A stretch of DNA of 64,000 nt from SURF-28 sp034521465 (lineage in GTDB: Bacteria > Bacteroidota > Ignavibacteria > Ignavibacteriales > Melioribacteraceae). The notes beneath the pieces are model-generated. The model saw only the letters and a program-made list of their open reading frames with translations. It was not told the origin of the DNA and made no database searches. This document shows, piece by piece, positions 9,011 to 18,680 of this stretch. How positions within the stretch are numbered: the stretch's first letter is position 1; every line of letters starts with the position of its first letter. The stretch is taken from NCBI GenBank assembly GCA_034521465.1, contig JAXHMN010000008.1, positions 310,001 to 374,000 of the forward strand. The letters run 5' to 3'. The translations under genes were made by a program, and so were the position numbers.

Positions 9011-9591
9011 AATTCTATAAAATTCCTTAAAAGTTTTAGACCCGCTTCTCCCGATTTTTCAGGATGAAATTGAACACCATAAAAATTGTCTTTTTCCAGA
9101 GCGGAACAAAATTCAATGTCATGTTTGGCTGTGGCTATTGTTGAATCATTCTTGGGTATATAATATGAATGTGCAAAGTAGAAGTAAGTTTTATCATCAA
9201 TATTATTGAATAACTTATTTTCCTTAATGATATCGACCATGTTCCAACCCATATGCGGAACTTTTACCTTTGTCTCATCAAACTTTTTTGCTTCGCCGTT
9301 AATAACTCCGAGACAATCAACATCACCCTCTTCGGAACGATCGCATAAAATATGCATACCCAGACAAATTCCTAGCATCGGCTTTTTAATAACTCGTAAT
9401 AGCGAAAATAGATTTAACATGTGTAATTTTTTAACGGCAGATGATGCTTCACCAACTCCGGGAAATATTATTTTATCGGCTTTGCTAATTTCGTTTTCCC
9501 GATTAGTAATAATATGCTTAACATCAAGTTCATCCAGTGCGTTAGAAACAGATGCAGTATTTCCCGCTCCGTATTCAATTAATGCTATCAT
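9004..9591 (-). CDS. hisH: Imidazole glycerol phosphate synthase glutamine amidotransferase subunit
   Basis: Intact 195-residue class I amidotransferase that feeds ammonia to HisF. The N terminus MIALIEYGAGN is canonical. The nucleophile Cys lies in MLGICLGMH near residue 78, and the His and Glu in GVQFHPEKSG near 178. The ATGA junction with hisB at 9588-9591 and the overlap with hisA confirm the start. Confidence 0.97.
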   Translation of the reverse strand: MIALIEYGAGNTASVSNALDELDVKHIITNRENEISKADKIIFPGVGEASSAVKKLHMLNLFSLLRVIKKPMLGICLGMHILCDRSEEGDVDCLGVINGEAKKFDETKVKVPHMGWNMVDIIKENKLFNNIDDKTYFYFAHSYYIPKNDSTIATAKHDIEFCSALEKDNFYGVQFHPEKSGEAGLKLLRNFIELC

Positions 9592-10493
9592 AGTCTTCCC
9601 TTCGTAGTTGGCAATTTATTTTCGCTTCTCTCATCAAACCGCACTGCTTCATTTAACGCTTTTGCAAATGATTTAAATATTGCTTCAATTTTATGATGAT
9701 CATTTTTGCCCGATGCTTTAATAAATATATTCGATTTCATTCCAATCGTTAATCCTCTAAAGAATTCTTCAACTAATTCAGTTGGGAATTTACCAACTTC
9801 AGTTCTATTAAATTTTGCACGAAAGTTTAAATATGGTCTTCCGCTTATATCGATTGCCGTTTGAGCAATCGCGTCATCCATCGGAAGCATAAAACCAAAT
9901 CTTTTTATTCCCTTTTTATCACCGAGCGCTTTTACTAAACATTCGCCTAAAGAAATTCCGGTATCCTCAACTGTATGATGATAATCAACCTTCAAATCAC
10001 CTTTGACATTAATCATCATATCAATGTTTGAATGTTTGCTTAATTGTTCTACCATGTGATCAAAGAATCCGATGCCGGTATTTATTTTATATTTACCCGA
10101 ACCGTCTAGATTGATTTTAATTTTCACACTTGTTTCATTTGTATTCCTAATGTGTTGAGCTGATCTGGCTTGAGATAGGATAAATTCAATTGCTTCTGAA
10201 ATATTTTTATTTCTTCCTTTTCTTACCGACCAATATTTGCTTAGCTTTTACTTTTTGATTTTTCTTATCAGTTATAAAATAATTTGTTTGATAATCCCTC
10301 TGCGCTCCCCGATTCAAAATTAATTCCTTCCAGTTCCATTATTCTATGAATAATCGGATCAGAGAATGTTGGTGTTGGGTAAAGTAAAATTTTTAATCCA
10401 CGACTAATAACTTTCTTTAAAAGAACTTATCATTCCCTTGGAAAGATCGGAGTGCAGATTTAATAAACTTTTATTTACTATTACTCTTGTCAT
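9588..10493 (-). CDS. hisB: Imidazoleglycerol-phosphate dehydratase with an unusual N-terminal extension, frameshifted
   Basis: The dehydratase part is clear: ARSAQHIRNTNETSVK, the usual N-terminal strand, then GIGFFDHMVEQLSKH, DYHHTVEDTGISLGE, DISGRP and NDHHKIEAIFK supply the Mn-binding His/Glu/Asp residues. An ATG at 10493 overlapping the hisC stop (ATGA) begins about 110 further residues in the position of the histidinol-phosphatase domain of bifunctional HisB. It reads MTRVIVNKS, then a helix, then GLKILLYPT, but the DxDGT signature is absent. It also contains frame changes near 10425 and 10210-10270. It may be a degenerate HAD domain or a lineage-specific domain. The extension could in principle be a separate small gene. 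Confidence 0.88.
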
Positions 10494-11539
10494 AACACAG
10501 CTCGCAATTCTTGAATAAATTTTTGATTTTGGTCACGAGTTCCAACCGTGACTCTTAAACATCCTTCCAAATTCTTTTGATTCGATCTGTTTCTTATTAT
10601 TACTTCTTTTTGGATCAAATTGTTATATACCTCATCAGCATTATCCACTTTAAACAATATAAAATTTGCATCAGAAGGATAGACAAGTTTAATACTTTCC
10701 ATTGATTTTAATTCTACTGTAAGATAATCTCTTTCATTCTTTATTTTTTCTAAGATATCATTTTTTTGATCAATCCTATTCAATGATTTAAGAACAACAT
10801 TTTCAGTCAATTTATTAATATTGTAAGGAGATTTAATATTCATCAATAACTTTACAACAAATGAATCCGCAACTGCCAAACCAAAACGAGCACCGGCTAA
10901 TCCCCATGCTTTAGAAAAGGTTCGAAGTAGAACAATGTTGGAGTGTTTACTAATTTCATTCAACAATTCTCTCGCATCATAAAAGTCAATGTAAGCTTGG
11001 TCAACTACCACAATGCCATTGAAATTTTCAGATAGACGAATGATATCATTTTTATCGATAATGTTTGCCGTTGGATTATTGGGTGAACAGATAAAAATAA
11101 TTTTTACCAAGCCGGATTTTTGCTGAAGAAATTGCTCAACATCAATTTGAAAATCATTGTTTAATTCAAAAGATATCGTTTCCACACCTTGAATATCACA
11201 TACGACTTTATACATTCCGTAAGTTGGTTCAAAGAGTGCCGCTTTATCCTTTCCGGGTTCACAAAATATTCTAACTAATAAATCAATTATTTCATCGGAA
11301 CCAACACCGCAAAAAATGTTTTCCGGATTAATTTTTAAGTAAGCACCAATACTTTGCCTTAGTTTTAGCTGTGTTGGATCGGGATATCTATTCAGCTCTA
11401 AATTATCATCGTCAATTACTGATCCAAAAGCATTTTCATTAGCGTCTAAAAGTAGTCCATTTATATGTTGACTCCGAGCAGATGTATATGGTTTCAGTTT
11501 AAGAATATTTGGTCTAACCAGTTTTTCTAAATCAATCAT
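10490..11539 (-). CDS. hisC: Histidinol-phosphate aminotransferase
   Basis: Intact 349-residue fold-type I PLP aminotransferase that converts imidazole-acetol phosphate to histidinol phosphate. It has LDANENAFG near residue 32, NRYPDP, SPNNPTAN near 155, VVDQAYIDF near 178 and the PLP-Lys in TFSKAWGLAGARFGLA near 208. It overlaps hisD upstream by eight bases and the hisB reading frame downstream (ATGA). Confidence 0.97.
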   Translation of the reverse strand: MIDLEKLVRPNILKLKPYTSARSQHINGLLLDANENAFGSVIDDDNLELNRYPDPTQLKLRQSIGAYLKINPENIFCGVGSDEIIDLLVRIFCEPGKDKAALFEPTYGMYKVVCDIQGVETISFELNNDFQIDVEQFLQQKSGLVKIIFICSPNNPTANIIDKNDIIRLSENFNGIVVVDQAYIDFYDARELLNEISKHSNIVLLRTFSKAWGLAGARFGLAVADSFVVKLLMNIKSPYNINKLTENVVLKSLNRIDQKNDILEKIKNERDYLTVELKSMESIKLVYPSDANFILFKVDNADEVYNNLIQKEVIIRNRSNQKNLEGCLRVTVGTRDQNQKFIQELRAVL

Positions 11540-12813
11540 TTAATCTAACCTCCACTGCATTCGCATGTGCCTTGAGATTTTCCGCCTCTGCCATATCTAT
11601 AACAGTTTTTCCGATATTATTAATTCCTTCTTTTGATAACGACTGGTATGTAATTCCTTTCATAAATGAAAGCAAATTTACACCGCTATAAGTTTTTGCA
11701 TAACCATATGTTGGGAGAGAGTGATTTGTTCCGGAAGCATAATCTCCCACACTTTCCGGTGTGTAATTACCGAGGAAAACTGATCCGGCATTTTGAACTT
11801 GTTTCAAAACTGAGTCTGAATTTTTTATTTGCAGAATCAAATGTTCGGGTGCGTATTCATTGCTGAAATTAATTGCTTCATCAAGAGAATCACATTTAAT
11901 AAGCAGCCCATTCCGACAGAGCATTTTTCTGCTAATCTCTTTACGAGGAAGACTCTTCAATTGCAGTTTTAATTCCGCTTCAACTGAGTCGATTAGAAAT
12001 CTTGGTTCTGACTGAAATAATAATTACCTGTGAATCAATTCCATGCTCAGCTTGCGAAAGTAAATCGGCAGCGGCATATTTTGGATTTGCAGTTTCATCG
12101 GCAATAATGAGCACTTCACTTGGTCCTGCAGGCATATCGATTGAACACCCGTCAGGATCAATACTCACAAGTGTTTTTGCAGCAGTTACAAACTGATTAC
12201 CGGGACCAAAAACTTTATCTACTTTGTTTATTTCATTTGCTCCATAAGCCATTAAGCCAATTGCTTGAGCGCCGCCTAAATTATAAACCTCTTCTAATTC
12301 AAGTAGATTAGCACAATAAAGAACTTCATTTGATGGATTGGGAGAACAAACTACAATTCTTTTACAACCTGCTATTTTTGCCGGTATGGCAAGCATTAAC
12401 AGTGTAGAAAAAAGTGATGCAGATCCACCGGGAATGTAAAGTCCAACATTTTCAACGGCTCGATAGGTTCTTCCGCATTTGACTCCTGGCATTGTTTCAA
12501 TCTCATAATCATTTGGTAGTTGTTTTTTGTGGAATTTTGTAATGTTGTCGATTGCCATGTTTATTGCTTGCTTCAATTCGGGAGCAATAAATTTTTCTGC
12601 TTCATCAATATTTTTTTTATTTACTCTTAACTCGGAATCTTTTAGTCCGTCAAATTCTTTAGCATATTTGATAACTGCATCCATTCCATTATTTTTTACA
12701 TCTCTTAAAATCGGTTGTACAATTTCAAATACTTTTTCATTATTAATCGCCGGTCTTTTTAGCAGCAATTGATAATCATCTTTTGAAATGTTATTTAGAT
12801 TCACTTTTTTCAT
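11532..12813 (-). CDS. hisD: Histidinol dehydrogenase, frameshifted
   Basis: Zn-dependent NAD enzyme performing the last two oxidations to histidine. The first 277 codons are open with YIPGGSASLFSTLLMLAIPA near residue 125, GGAQAIGLMAYG near 180, VFGPGNQFVTAAK, DMPAGPSEVLIIAD and LLSQAEHGIDSQ, which holds Zn and base residues. Frame changes at about 11965-12005 lead into NEYAPEHLILQ, GNYTPESVGDYASGTNHSLPTYG and the end VEVRLND. All conserved blocks and both junctions (hisG stop/ATG at 12810-12813, hisC overlap) are present. Confidence 0.95.
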
Positions 12814-13672
12814 AATATCATATTCTCGATTGGTAACAATAAAATTCCGGTGGCGCCGGCTGCTTTTAGATCATCAACAATATTCCAAAATTGTTCTTGA
12901 GGTATTACCAGCATGCACTGCTACTAAGTTCTTCTCGGCTAAAGGAACTATTGTGGGACTTTTTAAAGACGGAATAATTTTTTGAATTTTTTCTAAACCT
13001 TCCCTAGTAGAGTTCATCATTAAGTACTTGGAATTTTTTGCAAGTAAGACAGAATCAATCCTTGCTTTAAATTCATTCAACAAATCCTGCTTGGTTTGGT
13101 TGAAATCTTTACTCTTAATTAAAACCGCTTCCGATTCAAAAACTGTAAAAAGATTTTTTCAACTTGTTAAATTTTAGAGTGTTACCGGTAGAGACTATAT
13201 CACATATATAATCCGCGACACCTAAGGAAGGAGCTATTTCAACAGAACCACTTATTTCAATTACTTTTGAGTTAAGTGAATTCTCATTTAAGAATTTATT
13301 GAGTAGTCTAGGATGGGATGTAGCAATTTTTTTATCATTAAGAGCTATGATATCAGATACGTTTTCTTCTTCCGGAATACCGATCATAAGTTTACATTTG
13401 CCAAATCCAAGTTTCTTGATCACTTCAGCTTCCGCATTCCGTTCGATCAAAACATTTTCTCCTACTATTCCTATATCCGCAACTCCATCTTGCACATACT
13501 CGGGTATGTCGTCATCCCTCAAAAAAAGAACATCTAATTTAAAATTATTTGCCGAAACAAATAAACGCTCAGAATAATTTTCAATTTCAAACCCACAAGC
13601 TCGCAAAAGATTTAGAGACTTCTCTCCCAGTCTCCCCTTTTTTTGAATTGCAATTTTTAAGTTACCGTTCAT
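12810..13672 (-). CDS. hisG: ATP phosphoribosyltransferase, long form, frameshifted
   Basis: Committed and feedback-inhibited step of histidine synthesis. The catalytic part shows LKIAIQKKGRLGEKS, DDIPEYVQDGVADIGIVGEN and the PRPP loop EISGSVEIAPSLGVADYICDIVSTG. A shift near 13140 leads to the C-terminal ACT-like regulatory domain, with IIPSLKSPTIVPLA and, after a second shift near 12880, WNIVDDLKAAGATGILLLPIENM. At about 287 residues it is the long form that does not need HisZ and binds histidine itself. First structural gene after the attenuator; an AAAGGAG ribosome site precedes the ATG. Confidence 0.95.
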
Positions 13673-13690
13673 ATTTATTCTCCTTTAAAA

Positions 13691-13717
13691 CAAAAAACCC
13701 CGACATGCGCCGGGGTC
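13691..13717 (-). terminator. Rho-independent terminator / his attenuator
   Basis: On the minus strand the arms ACCCCG and CGGGGT (13711-13716 and 13697-13702) close an eight-base loop and run into TTTTTTG (13691-13697). It lies 29 bases downstream of the hisL stop and 20 bases before the hisG ATG, where an attenuator must be. Since it precedes the operon rather than ending one, conditional termination is the natural reading. Confidence 0.88.
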
Positions 13718-13745
13718 TTAATTAATTTTTATAAAATTATTTAAA

Positions 13746-13814
13746 TCACATCGACGCTTTCCTCAGGAAGATTAAATGATGATGAGTGTGATGTAATGTT
13801 AAATTTGTTTTCAT
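13746..13814 (-). CDS. hisL: Histidine operon leader peptide
   Basis: A 22-codon open frame begins at an ATG (13814) 21 bases after the predicted transcription start and ends at TGA (13746-13748). Residues 8, 9, 11, 12 and 13 are histidine, five of six consecutive codons, the hallmark of his attenuation leaders. Ribosome stalling on these codons when charged tRNA-His is scarce would favour an antiterminator over the hairpin at 13691-13717. A small palindrome, TTCCTGAGGAA, spans codons 16-19 (13762-13772) and may take part in the alternative pairing. I did not work out the full antiterminator. Confidence 0.9.
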   Translation of the reverse strand: MKTNLTLHHTHHHLIFLRKASM

Positions 13815-13842
13815 TTTTAATTTTTTGTTTAATCGAAGTGCA

Positions 13843-13870
13843 AATATAATAATTTCTTTTCTAGTGTCAA
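13843..13870 (-). promoter_or_regulatory. Sigma-70-type promoter of the his operon
   Basis: The minus strand reads TTGACA (13865-13870), a 16-base spacer, then TATATT (13843-13848). Transcription would start near 13835, about 20 bases before the hisL ATG. The -35 box is perfect and the -10 has one mismatch. Confidence 0.72.
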
Positions 13871-14133
13871 TAAGAAAAACATTGTAACCTGAAAATTTTA
13901 ATAAATTTCATAACAGACGATAAAAAGACATAGCTGCCGCATTAAATAAAAAATTTAAATTGGAGTTAATGTCAGTATTGCGAAAAATCGCAAAAAATCG
14001 GTAAAAAAATCCTCCCTTAATGTCGGTTTTTATTTTTCTTGATGTAAATATTCACTAATTTTCATATGCAAATTAAGTTAAATTTGTCCTTAATTAATAA
14101 TGTAATAACCCCACAAAATCTATTGGAGTAGTT
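13871..14133. other. Intergenic region between the divergent his operon and gdhA
   Basis: No gene is supported here. It holds A/T-rich sequence with GCGAAAAATCGC at 13979-13990 and a TTGGAG ribosome site just before the gdhA ATG. I could not place a convincing gdhA promoter. Confidence 0.5.
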
Positions 14134-15475
14134 ATGTCCGATTACACTCAAAAAATAATAGCTGACGTAAAAGCAAAAAATCCTAGCGAACCGGAATATC
14201 ATCAAGCAGTTGAAGAAGTTCTTGAATCATTAGATATCGTGCTTGAAAGACATCCCGAATATCGTGCCGCAAGTATTTTAGAAAGAATGATTGAACCTGA
14301 AAGAGTGATAACATTCAGAGTACCTTGGGTTGATGATCAAGGTGATGTTCATGTAAACAGAGGTTTTAGAATTGAAATGAACAGTGCGATAGGCCCATAC
14401 AAAGGCGGGCTTCGTTTTCACCCTTCTGTTACAATGGGAATTCTAAAGTTCTTGGCATTTGAACAAGTATTTTAAAAATAGTTTAACAACGTTACCAATG
14501 GGCGGCGGCAAAGGCGGATCCGATTTCGATCCGAAAGGAAAGAGCGATAATGAAGTAATGAAATTCTGCCAAAGTTTCATGAGTGAACTCTTCCGACACA
14601 TTGGCCCCAATACAGATGTACCTGCCGGAGACATTGGCGTAGGTGCAAGAGAAATTGGTTACTTATTCGGTCAATATAAAAGATTAAGAAACGAATTTAC
14701 CGGTGTTTTAACGGGCAAAGGATTAAACTGGGGCGGCTCGTTAATTCGTCCCGAAGCAACCGGTTTTGGTGCTGTTTACTTCGCTCAAGAAATGTTGAAA
14801 ACGAAGAAGACTGATTTTGAAGGCAAAACAGTTGCTGTCTCAGGTTTCGGAAACGTAGCTTGGGGAGCAGTTACAAAAATAAATGAACTCGGTGGAAAAG
14901 TTGTTACTCTTTCCGGTCCCGATGGATACATTTATGATAAAGATGGTGTTACCGGTGAAAAAGTTGAGTATATGCTTCAGTTAAGAGCAACCGCTCAAGA
15001 CATCGTTGAACCATACGCAACTGAGTTCGGTGCAGAATTCCATCCCGGTAAAAGACCTTGGGAAGTAAAAGTTGACGTTGCAATGCCGTGTGCAACTCAA
15101 AACGAATTGGATGTAAACGATGCGAAAACATTGCTTGCAAATGGCTGCCAATGTGTTTGCGAAGGCGCTAATATGCCAACAACAAATGAAGCAATTAAGT
15201 TATTTATAGAATCGGAGATTCTTTATGCGCCTGGCAAAGCAGCAAATGCCGGTGGTGTTGCAACTTCCGGTTTAGAAATGACTCAAAACAGTATGCGTTT
15301 ACCTTGGGTTAGAGACGAAGTTGACAGCAGACTTCATCAAATTATGACTAACATTCACGACACATGCGTTGAGACTGCAGAAAGATTCGACAAACCAGGC
15401 AACTATGTTGTCGGTGCGAATATAGCCGGTTTCTTAAAAGTTGCGGACGCAATGTTAGATCAAGGTGTTGTATAA
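14134..15475 (+). CDS. gdhA: NADP-type glutamate dehydrogenase, one frameshift
   Basis: Hexameric enzyme interconverting 2-oxoglutarate plus ammonia and glutamate. The 447-residue length, GPYKGGLRFHPSV near residue 88, PMGGGKGGSDFDPKG with the catalytic Lys near 120, PAGDIGVG with the catalytic Asp and the Rossmann motif VSGFGNVAWG near 235 all match the small NADP-GDH family. A run of four T at 14470-14473 should be three; removing one joins FEQVF to KNSLTTLPMGG. A strong terminator follows. It links central carbon to the nitrogen donor used by the neighbouring his and trp operons. Confidence 0.96.
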
Positions 15476-15498
15476 ATAAGTTGCTTATTTAGTTTTAA

Positions 15499-15546
15499 GG
15501 CAATCGACTCTCACTTTAATTAGTGATTGAATCGATTGCCTTTTTT
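15499..15546 (+). terminator. Rho-independent terminator after gdhA
   Basis: Stem GGCAATCGA (15499-15507) / TCGATTGCC (15532-15540), with a nested TCACT/AGTGA pairing inside the loop, is followed by six T (15541-15546). Confidence 0.93.
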
Positions 15547-15592
15547 ATTATATTTTGTTAATCGCTAATAAAGTAAAAGTCGGTAATAACAT

Positions 15593-18478
15593 ATGAACAT
15601 GAATAAAATTGAACAGCTCAACTTAAAGAATATGTTTGGACAAAGAATTAAACGTTTCCAAAAGTTGATGCGTTACAAAATTCGGGATATTCTATTAGTA
15701 TCTAGTTTATATGATAATTATTTATTTGAAGAAGACGGACGGCTTTATGAACTAATCCGCGAAGAATACCAAAACCTTAATCTTAGTCACGCACCCGAAT
15801 TAACCGCAGTCACAACCGCGTCGGAAGCAATCGAGTTGATGAATAATGGCAAAACATCATTCGATTTGATAATAACTACTTTACACATCGAAGATATGCA
15901 CGTTATTGATTTTGCAAGCGAGATTAAAAATAAAGGAATCAACAGTCCAATAATTTTGCTTGCATATGATAACCGTGAAAGAAAAGAAATTCAAACACAT
16001 TATGACGTTTCTCTATTCGACAAAATTTTCATTTGGCAGGGCGATTATAGATTACTGATAGGAATTATTAAGTACATAGAAGATAAACTTAATGTAGAAA
16101 ATGATACAATTAATGCAGGTGTTCAATCGATTATTCTTGTTGAAGACAACGTTAAATTTTACTCCACTTACCTTCCTCTTATTTACAAAGTTACTTTAAA
16201 ACAGTCACAACAATTATTAACCGAAGGTGTAAACCTCACTCACAAATATCTAAGAATGCGTGCTCGCCCAAAAATTTTACTCTGCACAACCTACGAGGAA
16301 GCTTGGGAATATTACGAAAAATTTCATGAGTACACGCTCGGAATAATTACAGACATTAACTTTAAACATAACGGCGTTAGAGACCCCGAAGCCGGAATTA
16401 AGTTTGCGATTGAAGTACGAAAACTTCATCATGATATTCCGATTGTACTGCAGTCGAGCAACCCGGAATACAAAGAACGTGCAGATGAAATAAACGTCGG
16501 TTTCCTTTTGAAGGGCTCACCACGCTTGCTCCACGATTTAAGATATTTTATGCTGGAAAATTTTGGCTTCGGTGATTTCATTTTTCGACTTCCGGATGGA
16601 ACGGAGGTCGGCAGAGCGGTGAATCTGAGACAGTTGGAAGAAAAATTAAAAGATGTACCTGAAGAATCGATCGAATATCATTCTGCTCGTAATGACTTTT
16701 CTCGCTGGTTAAAAGCACGCACAGAATTTTGGCTTGCCGACCGGCTTCGTCCACGCAAGGTAAGTGATTATGATTCTACCGAAGGTTTAAGAAAAGATTT
16801 AATTGACTCGCTCTATTTATATCAAAAACTGCGAACAAGAGGAATAATTACAGACTTTAATAAAGAATCATACGACCCTAGAAATAGTTTTGCAAGAATA
16901 GGCAGCGGTTCGCTTGGTGGTAAAGCCCGCGGTCTCGGTTTTATCAATACGCTTATAAATAATTATGAACTTCATAATAAATTTCCAGGAATCGAAATAT
17001 CAGTCCCCTCCGCTGTCGTAGTTGCTACCGATGTGTTTGATCAGTTTATTGAAGAAAACAACCTTTTCAGCTTTGCGTTAAATGAAGAAGATGATAAAGT
17101 AATTGCAAAAAGATTTCGTGAAGCATCATTTTTCCCACCGGAAACTGTTGAAAAATTAAAGGAATTTTTGAGTTTAATTCGCGAACCGTTGGCTGTCCGT
17201 TCTTCAAGTTTATTGGAAGATTCACAGTTCCAACCATTTGCAGGAGTTTATCAAACATACATGATTCCCAATAATGATTCTGATATTGATGTAAGATTAT
17301 TGGAATTATTAACCGCAATAAAAAGTGTTTATGCATCACAATTTTTAAGAGCCGCTAAAGATTACATGAAGGCAACTTCCTACCGTCTTGAAGAAGAGAA
17401 GATGGCTGTTATTGTTCAACAGTTAGTCGGTACAAAACATCATAGTAGATTTTATCCTGACTTTGCCGGTGTGGCAAAATCTTATAATTTTTATCCCGTT
17501 CCCCCACAAAAATCTTCTGACGGAATTGCTTATGTCGCACTCGGTTTAGGACAAACTGTTGTTGAAGGTGGAGAAACAGTTAGATTTTCTCCAAAATATC
17601 CTAAGCATTTACTACAATTCTTTTCTACTAAGGAAACGATCAAAAATGCACAACAAAAATTTTATGCACTTAATCTAAATAAAAAAATTAGCAGCTCCGA
17701 TGATGACCCTGATATATTTTTAAAGAATTATAATTTAGAAAAAGCTGAGAAGGACGGAACGTTAGGATTTGTCGCTTCAACCTATTCCCCTGATAATGAT
17801 GCGGTTTACGATGGAATCTCCCGGCAAGGTACAAGAGTGGTAACTTTTGCACCGATCCTCAAACACAAGGTATTTCCGCTTGCAGATATTTTAGAATTGC
17901 TGCTAGAATTAGGAACGTGGGGCATGGGTACTTATGTTGAGATGGAGTTTGCAGTTAATATGAATGTTAAACCGAAAGAATTTTCTTTTCTTCAGATGCG
18001 CCCGCTTGTTATTAGTCGTGAAGTTGAAAAATTAACAATAGAAAATTATCAAAAGGAAGACTTGATTTGTAAAAGTAATCAAGTCTTAGGTAACGGCTCA
18101 ATCCATGGTATTCACGATATTGTAGTTGTTGACATTGAAAAGTTTGAACGAGGTAAAAGCAAGGACGTCGCCGTAGAAATAGGTAAGTTGAACAAGAAAC
18201 TGCTGGAACAACGTAAACCGTACGTCTTAGTTGGCGTGGGTAGATGGGGCTCCTTTGATCATTGGCTTGGTATCCCCGTAACATGGGATCAAATATCCGG
18301 AGCAAGCGCTATAGTAGAATCGAGTTTTAAGGATTTGGAAGTTGCGCCTTCGCAAGGGTCTCACTTTTTTCAAAATATTACAAGTTTTAGAATTGGATAT
18401 TTTACCGTAAACTCTTCCGAAAAAGTTGGATTCATTGATTGGAAATGGCTGGCAAACCAAACTGCAGTTGAAGAGTGA
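15593..18478 (+). CDS. Receiver-domain / PEP synthase N-terminal (PPDK_N) fusion protein
   Basis: Intact 961-residue cytoplasmic protein. Residues about 30-160 look like a divergent receiver. Residues about 175-325 form a second receiver with SIILVEDN, the phospho-acceptor-like Asp in IITDIN, a Ser in VLQSS and the Lys in FLLKGS. From about 430 to 870 there is a PPDK_N ATP-grasp domain: GSGSLGGKARGLGFI, REPLAVRSSSLLEDSQFQPFAGVYQT and GLGQTVVEGG. The phosphohistidine swivel and the PEP barrel of PEP synthase/PPDK are absent, so it is not simply PpsA. Similar fusions are known to me only as uncharacterised proteins in Bacteroidetes/Chlorobi. A phosphorelay-controlled phosphotransferase is conceivable. 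Start at 15593 or at the ATG six bases on. Confidence 0.85.
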   Translation: MNMNKIEQLNLKNMFGQRIKRFQKLMRYKIRDILLVSSLYDNYLFEEDGRLYELIREEYQNLNLSHAPELTAVTTASEAIELMNNGKTSFDLIITTLHIEDMHVIDFASEIKNKGINSPIILLAYDNRERKEIQTHYDVSLFDKIFIWQGDYRLLIGIIKYIEDKLNVENDTINAGVQSIILVEDNVKFYSTYLPLIYKVTLKQSQQLLTEGVNLTHKYLRMRARPKILLCTTYEEAWEYYEKFHEYTLGIITDINFKHNGVRDPEAGIKFAIEVRKLHHDIPIVLQSSNPEYKERADEINVGFLLKGSPRLLHDLRYFMLENFGFGDFIFRLPDGTEVGRAVNLRQLEEKLKDVPEESIEYHSARNDFSRWLKARTEFWLADRLRPRKVSDYDSTEGLRKDLIDSLYLYQKLRTRGIITDFNKESYDPRNSFARIGSGSLGGKARGLGFINTLINNYELHNKFPGIEISVPSAVVVATDVFDQFIEENNLFSFALNEEDDKVIAKRFREASFFPPETVEKLKEFLSLIREPLAVRSSSLLEDSQFQPFAGVYQTYMIPNNDSDIDVRLLELLTAIKSVYASQFLRAAKDYMKATSYRLEEEKMAVIVQQLVGTKHHSRFYPDFAGVAKSYNFYPVPPQKSSDGIAYVALGLGQTVVEGGETVRFSPKYPKHLLQFFSTKETIKNAQQKFYALNLNKKISSSDDDPDIFLKNYNLEKAEKDGTLGFVASTYSPDNDAVYDGISRQGTRVVTFAPILKHKVFPLADILELLLELGTWGMGTYVEMEFAVNMNVKPKEFSFLQMRPLVISREVEKLTIENYQKEDLICKSNQVLGNGSIHGIHDIVVVDIEKFERGKSKDVAVEIGKLNKKLLEQRKPYVLVGVGRWGSFDHWLGIPVTWDQISGASAIVESSFKDLEVAPSQGSHFFQNITSFRIGYFTVNSSEKVGFIDWKWLANQTAVEE

Positions 18479-18578
18479 CAATTTCACGCGTCATTTGGAA
18501 TTTGACAATCCGATCTTGTAAAAATAAATGGTCATGAAAATCAAGGTGCGATTTTAAAACCCGGTAATTAAAAGTAAA

Positions 18579-18617
18579 GGACTATCTTTACTTGATCTTG
18601 TAAGGTAAAGATAGTCC
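18579..18617. terminator. Perfect 13-bp inverted repeat between convergent genes
   Basis: GGACTATCTTTAC (18579-18591) pairs exactly with GTAAAGATAGTCC (18605-18617) across a 13-base loop. It lies between the ends of the receiver/PPDK_N gene and the S9 peptidase gene, so a bidirectional transcript-end hairpin is likely. The T tracts are weak. Confidence 0.65.
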
Positions 18618-18628
18618 TCAATTAAAAT

Positions 18629-18680
18629 CTATCCAATGCAAAAAATTATTCAACTCCCTATCCAATGCAAAAAATTATTC
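18629..18680. repeat. Direct repeat of 23 bp at the 3' end of the S9 peptidase gene
   Basis: The unit beginning CTATCCAATGCAAAAAATTA occurs at 18629-18651 and again at 18658-18680, six bases apart. The second copy includes the peptidase stop codon (18675-18677). A local duplication, real or from assembly, explains it. Confidence 0.8.

Noticed and set aside
15593..18478. Annotation as PEP synthase (PpsA)
   Set aside because: The phosphohistidine swivel and the PEP-binding barrel are not visible; only the ATP-grasp half is shared.
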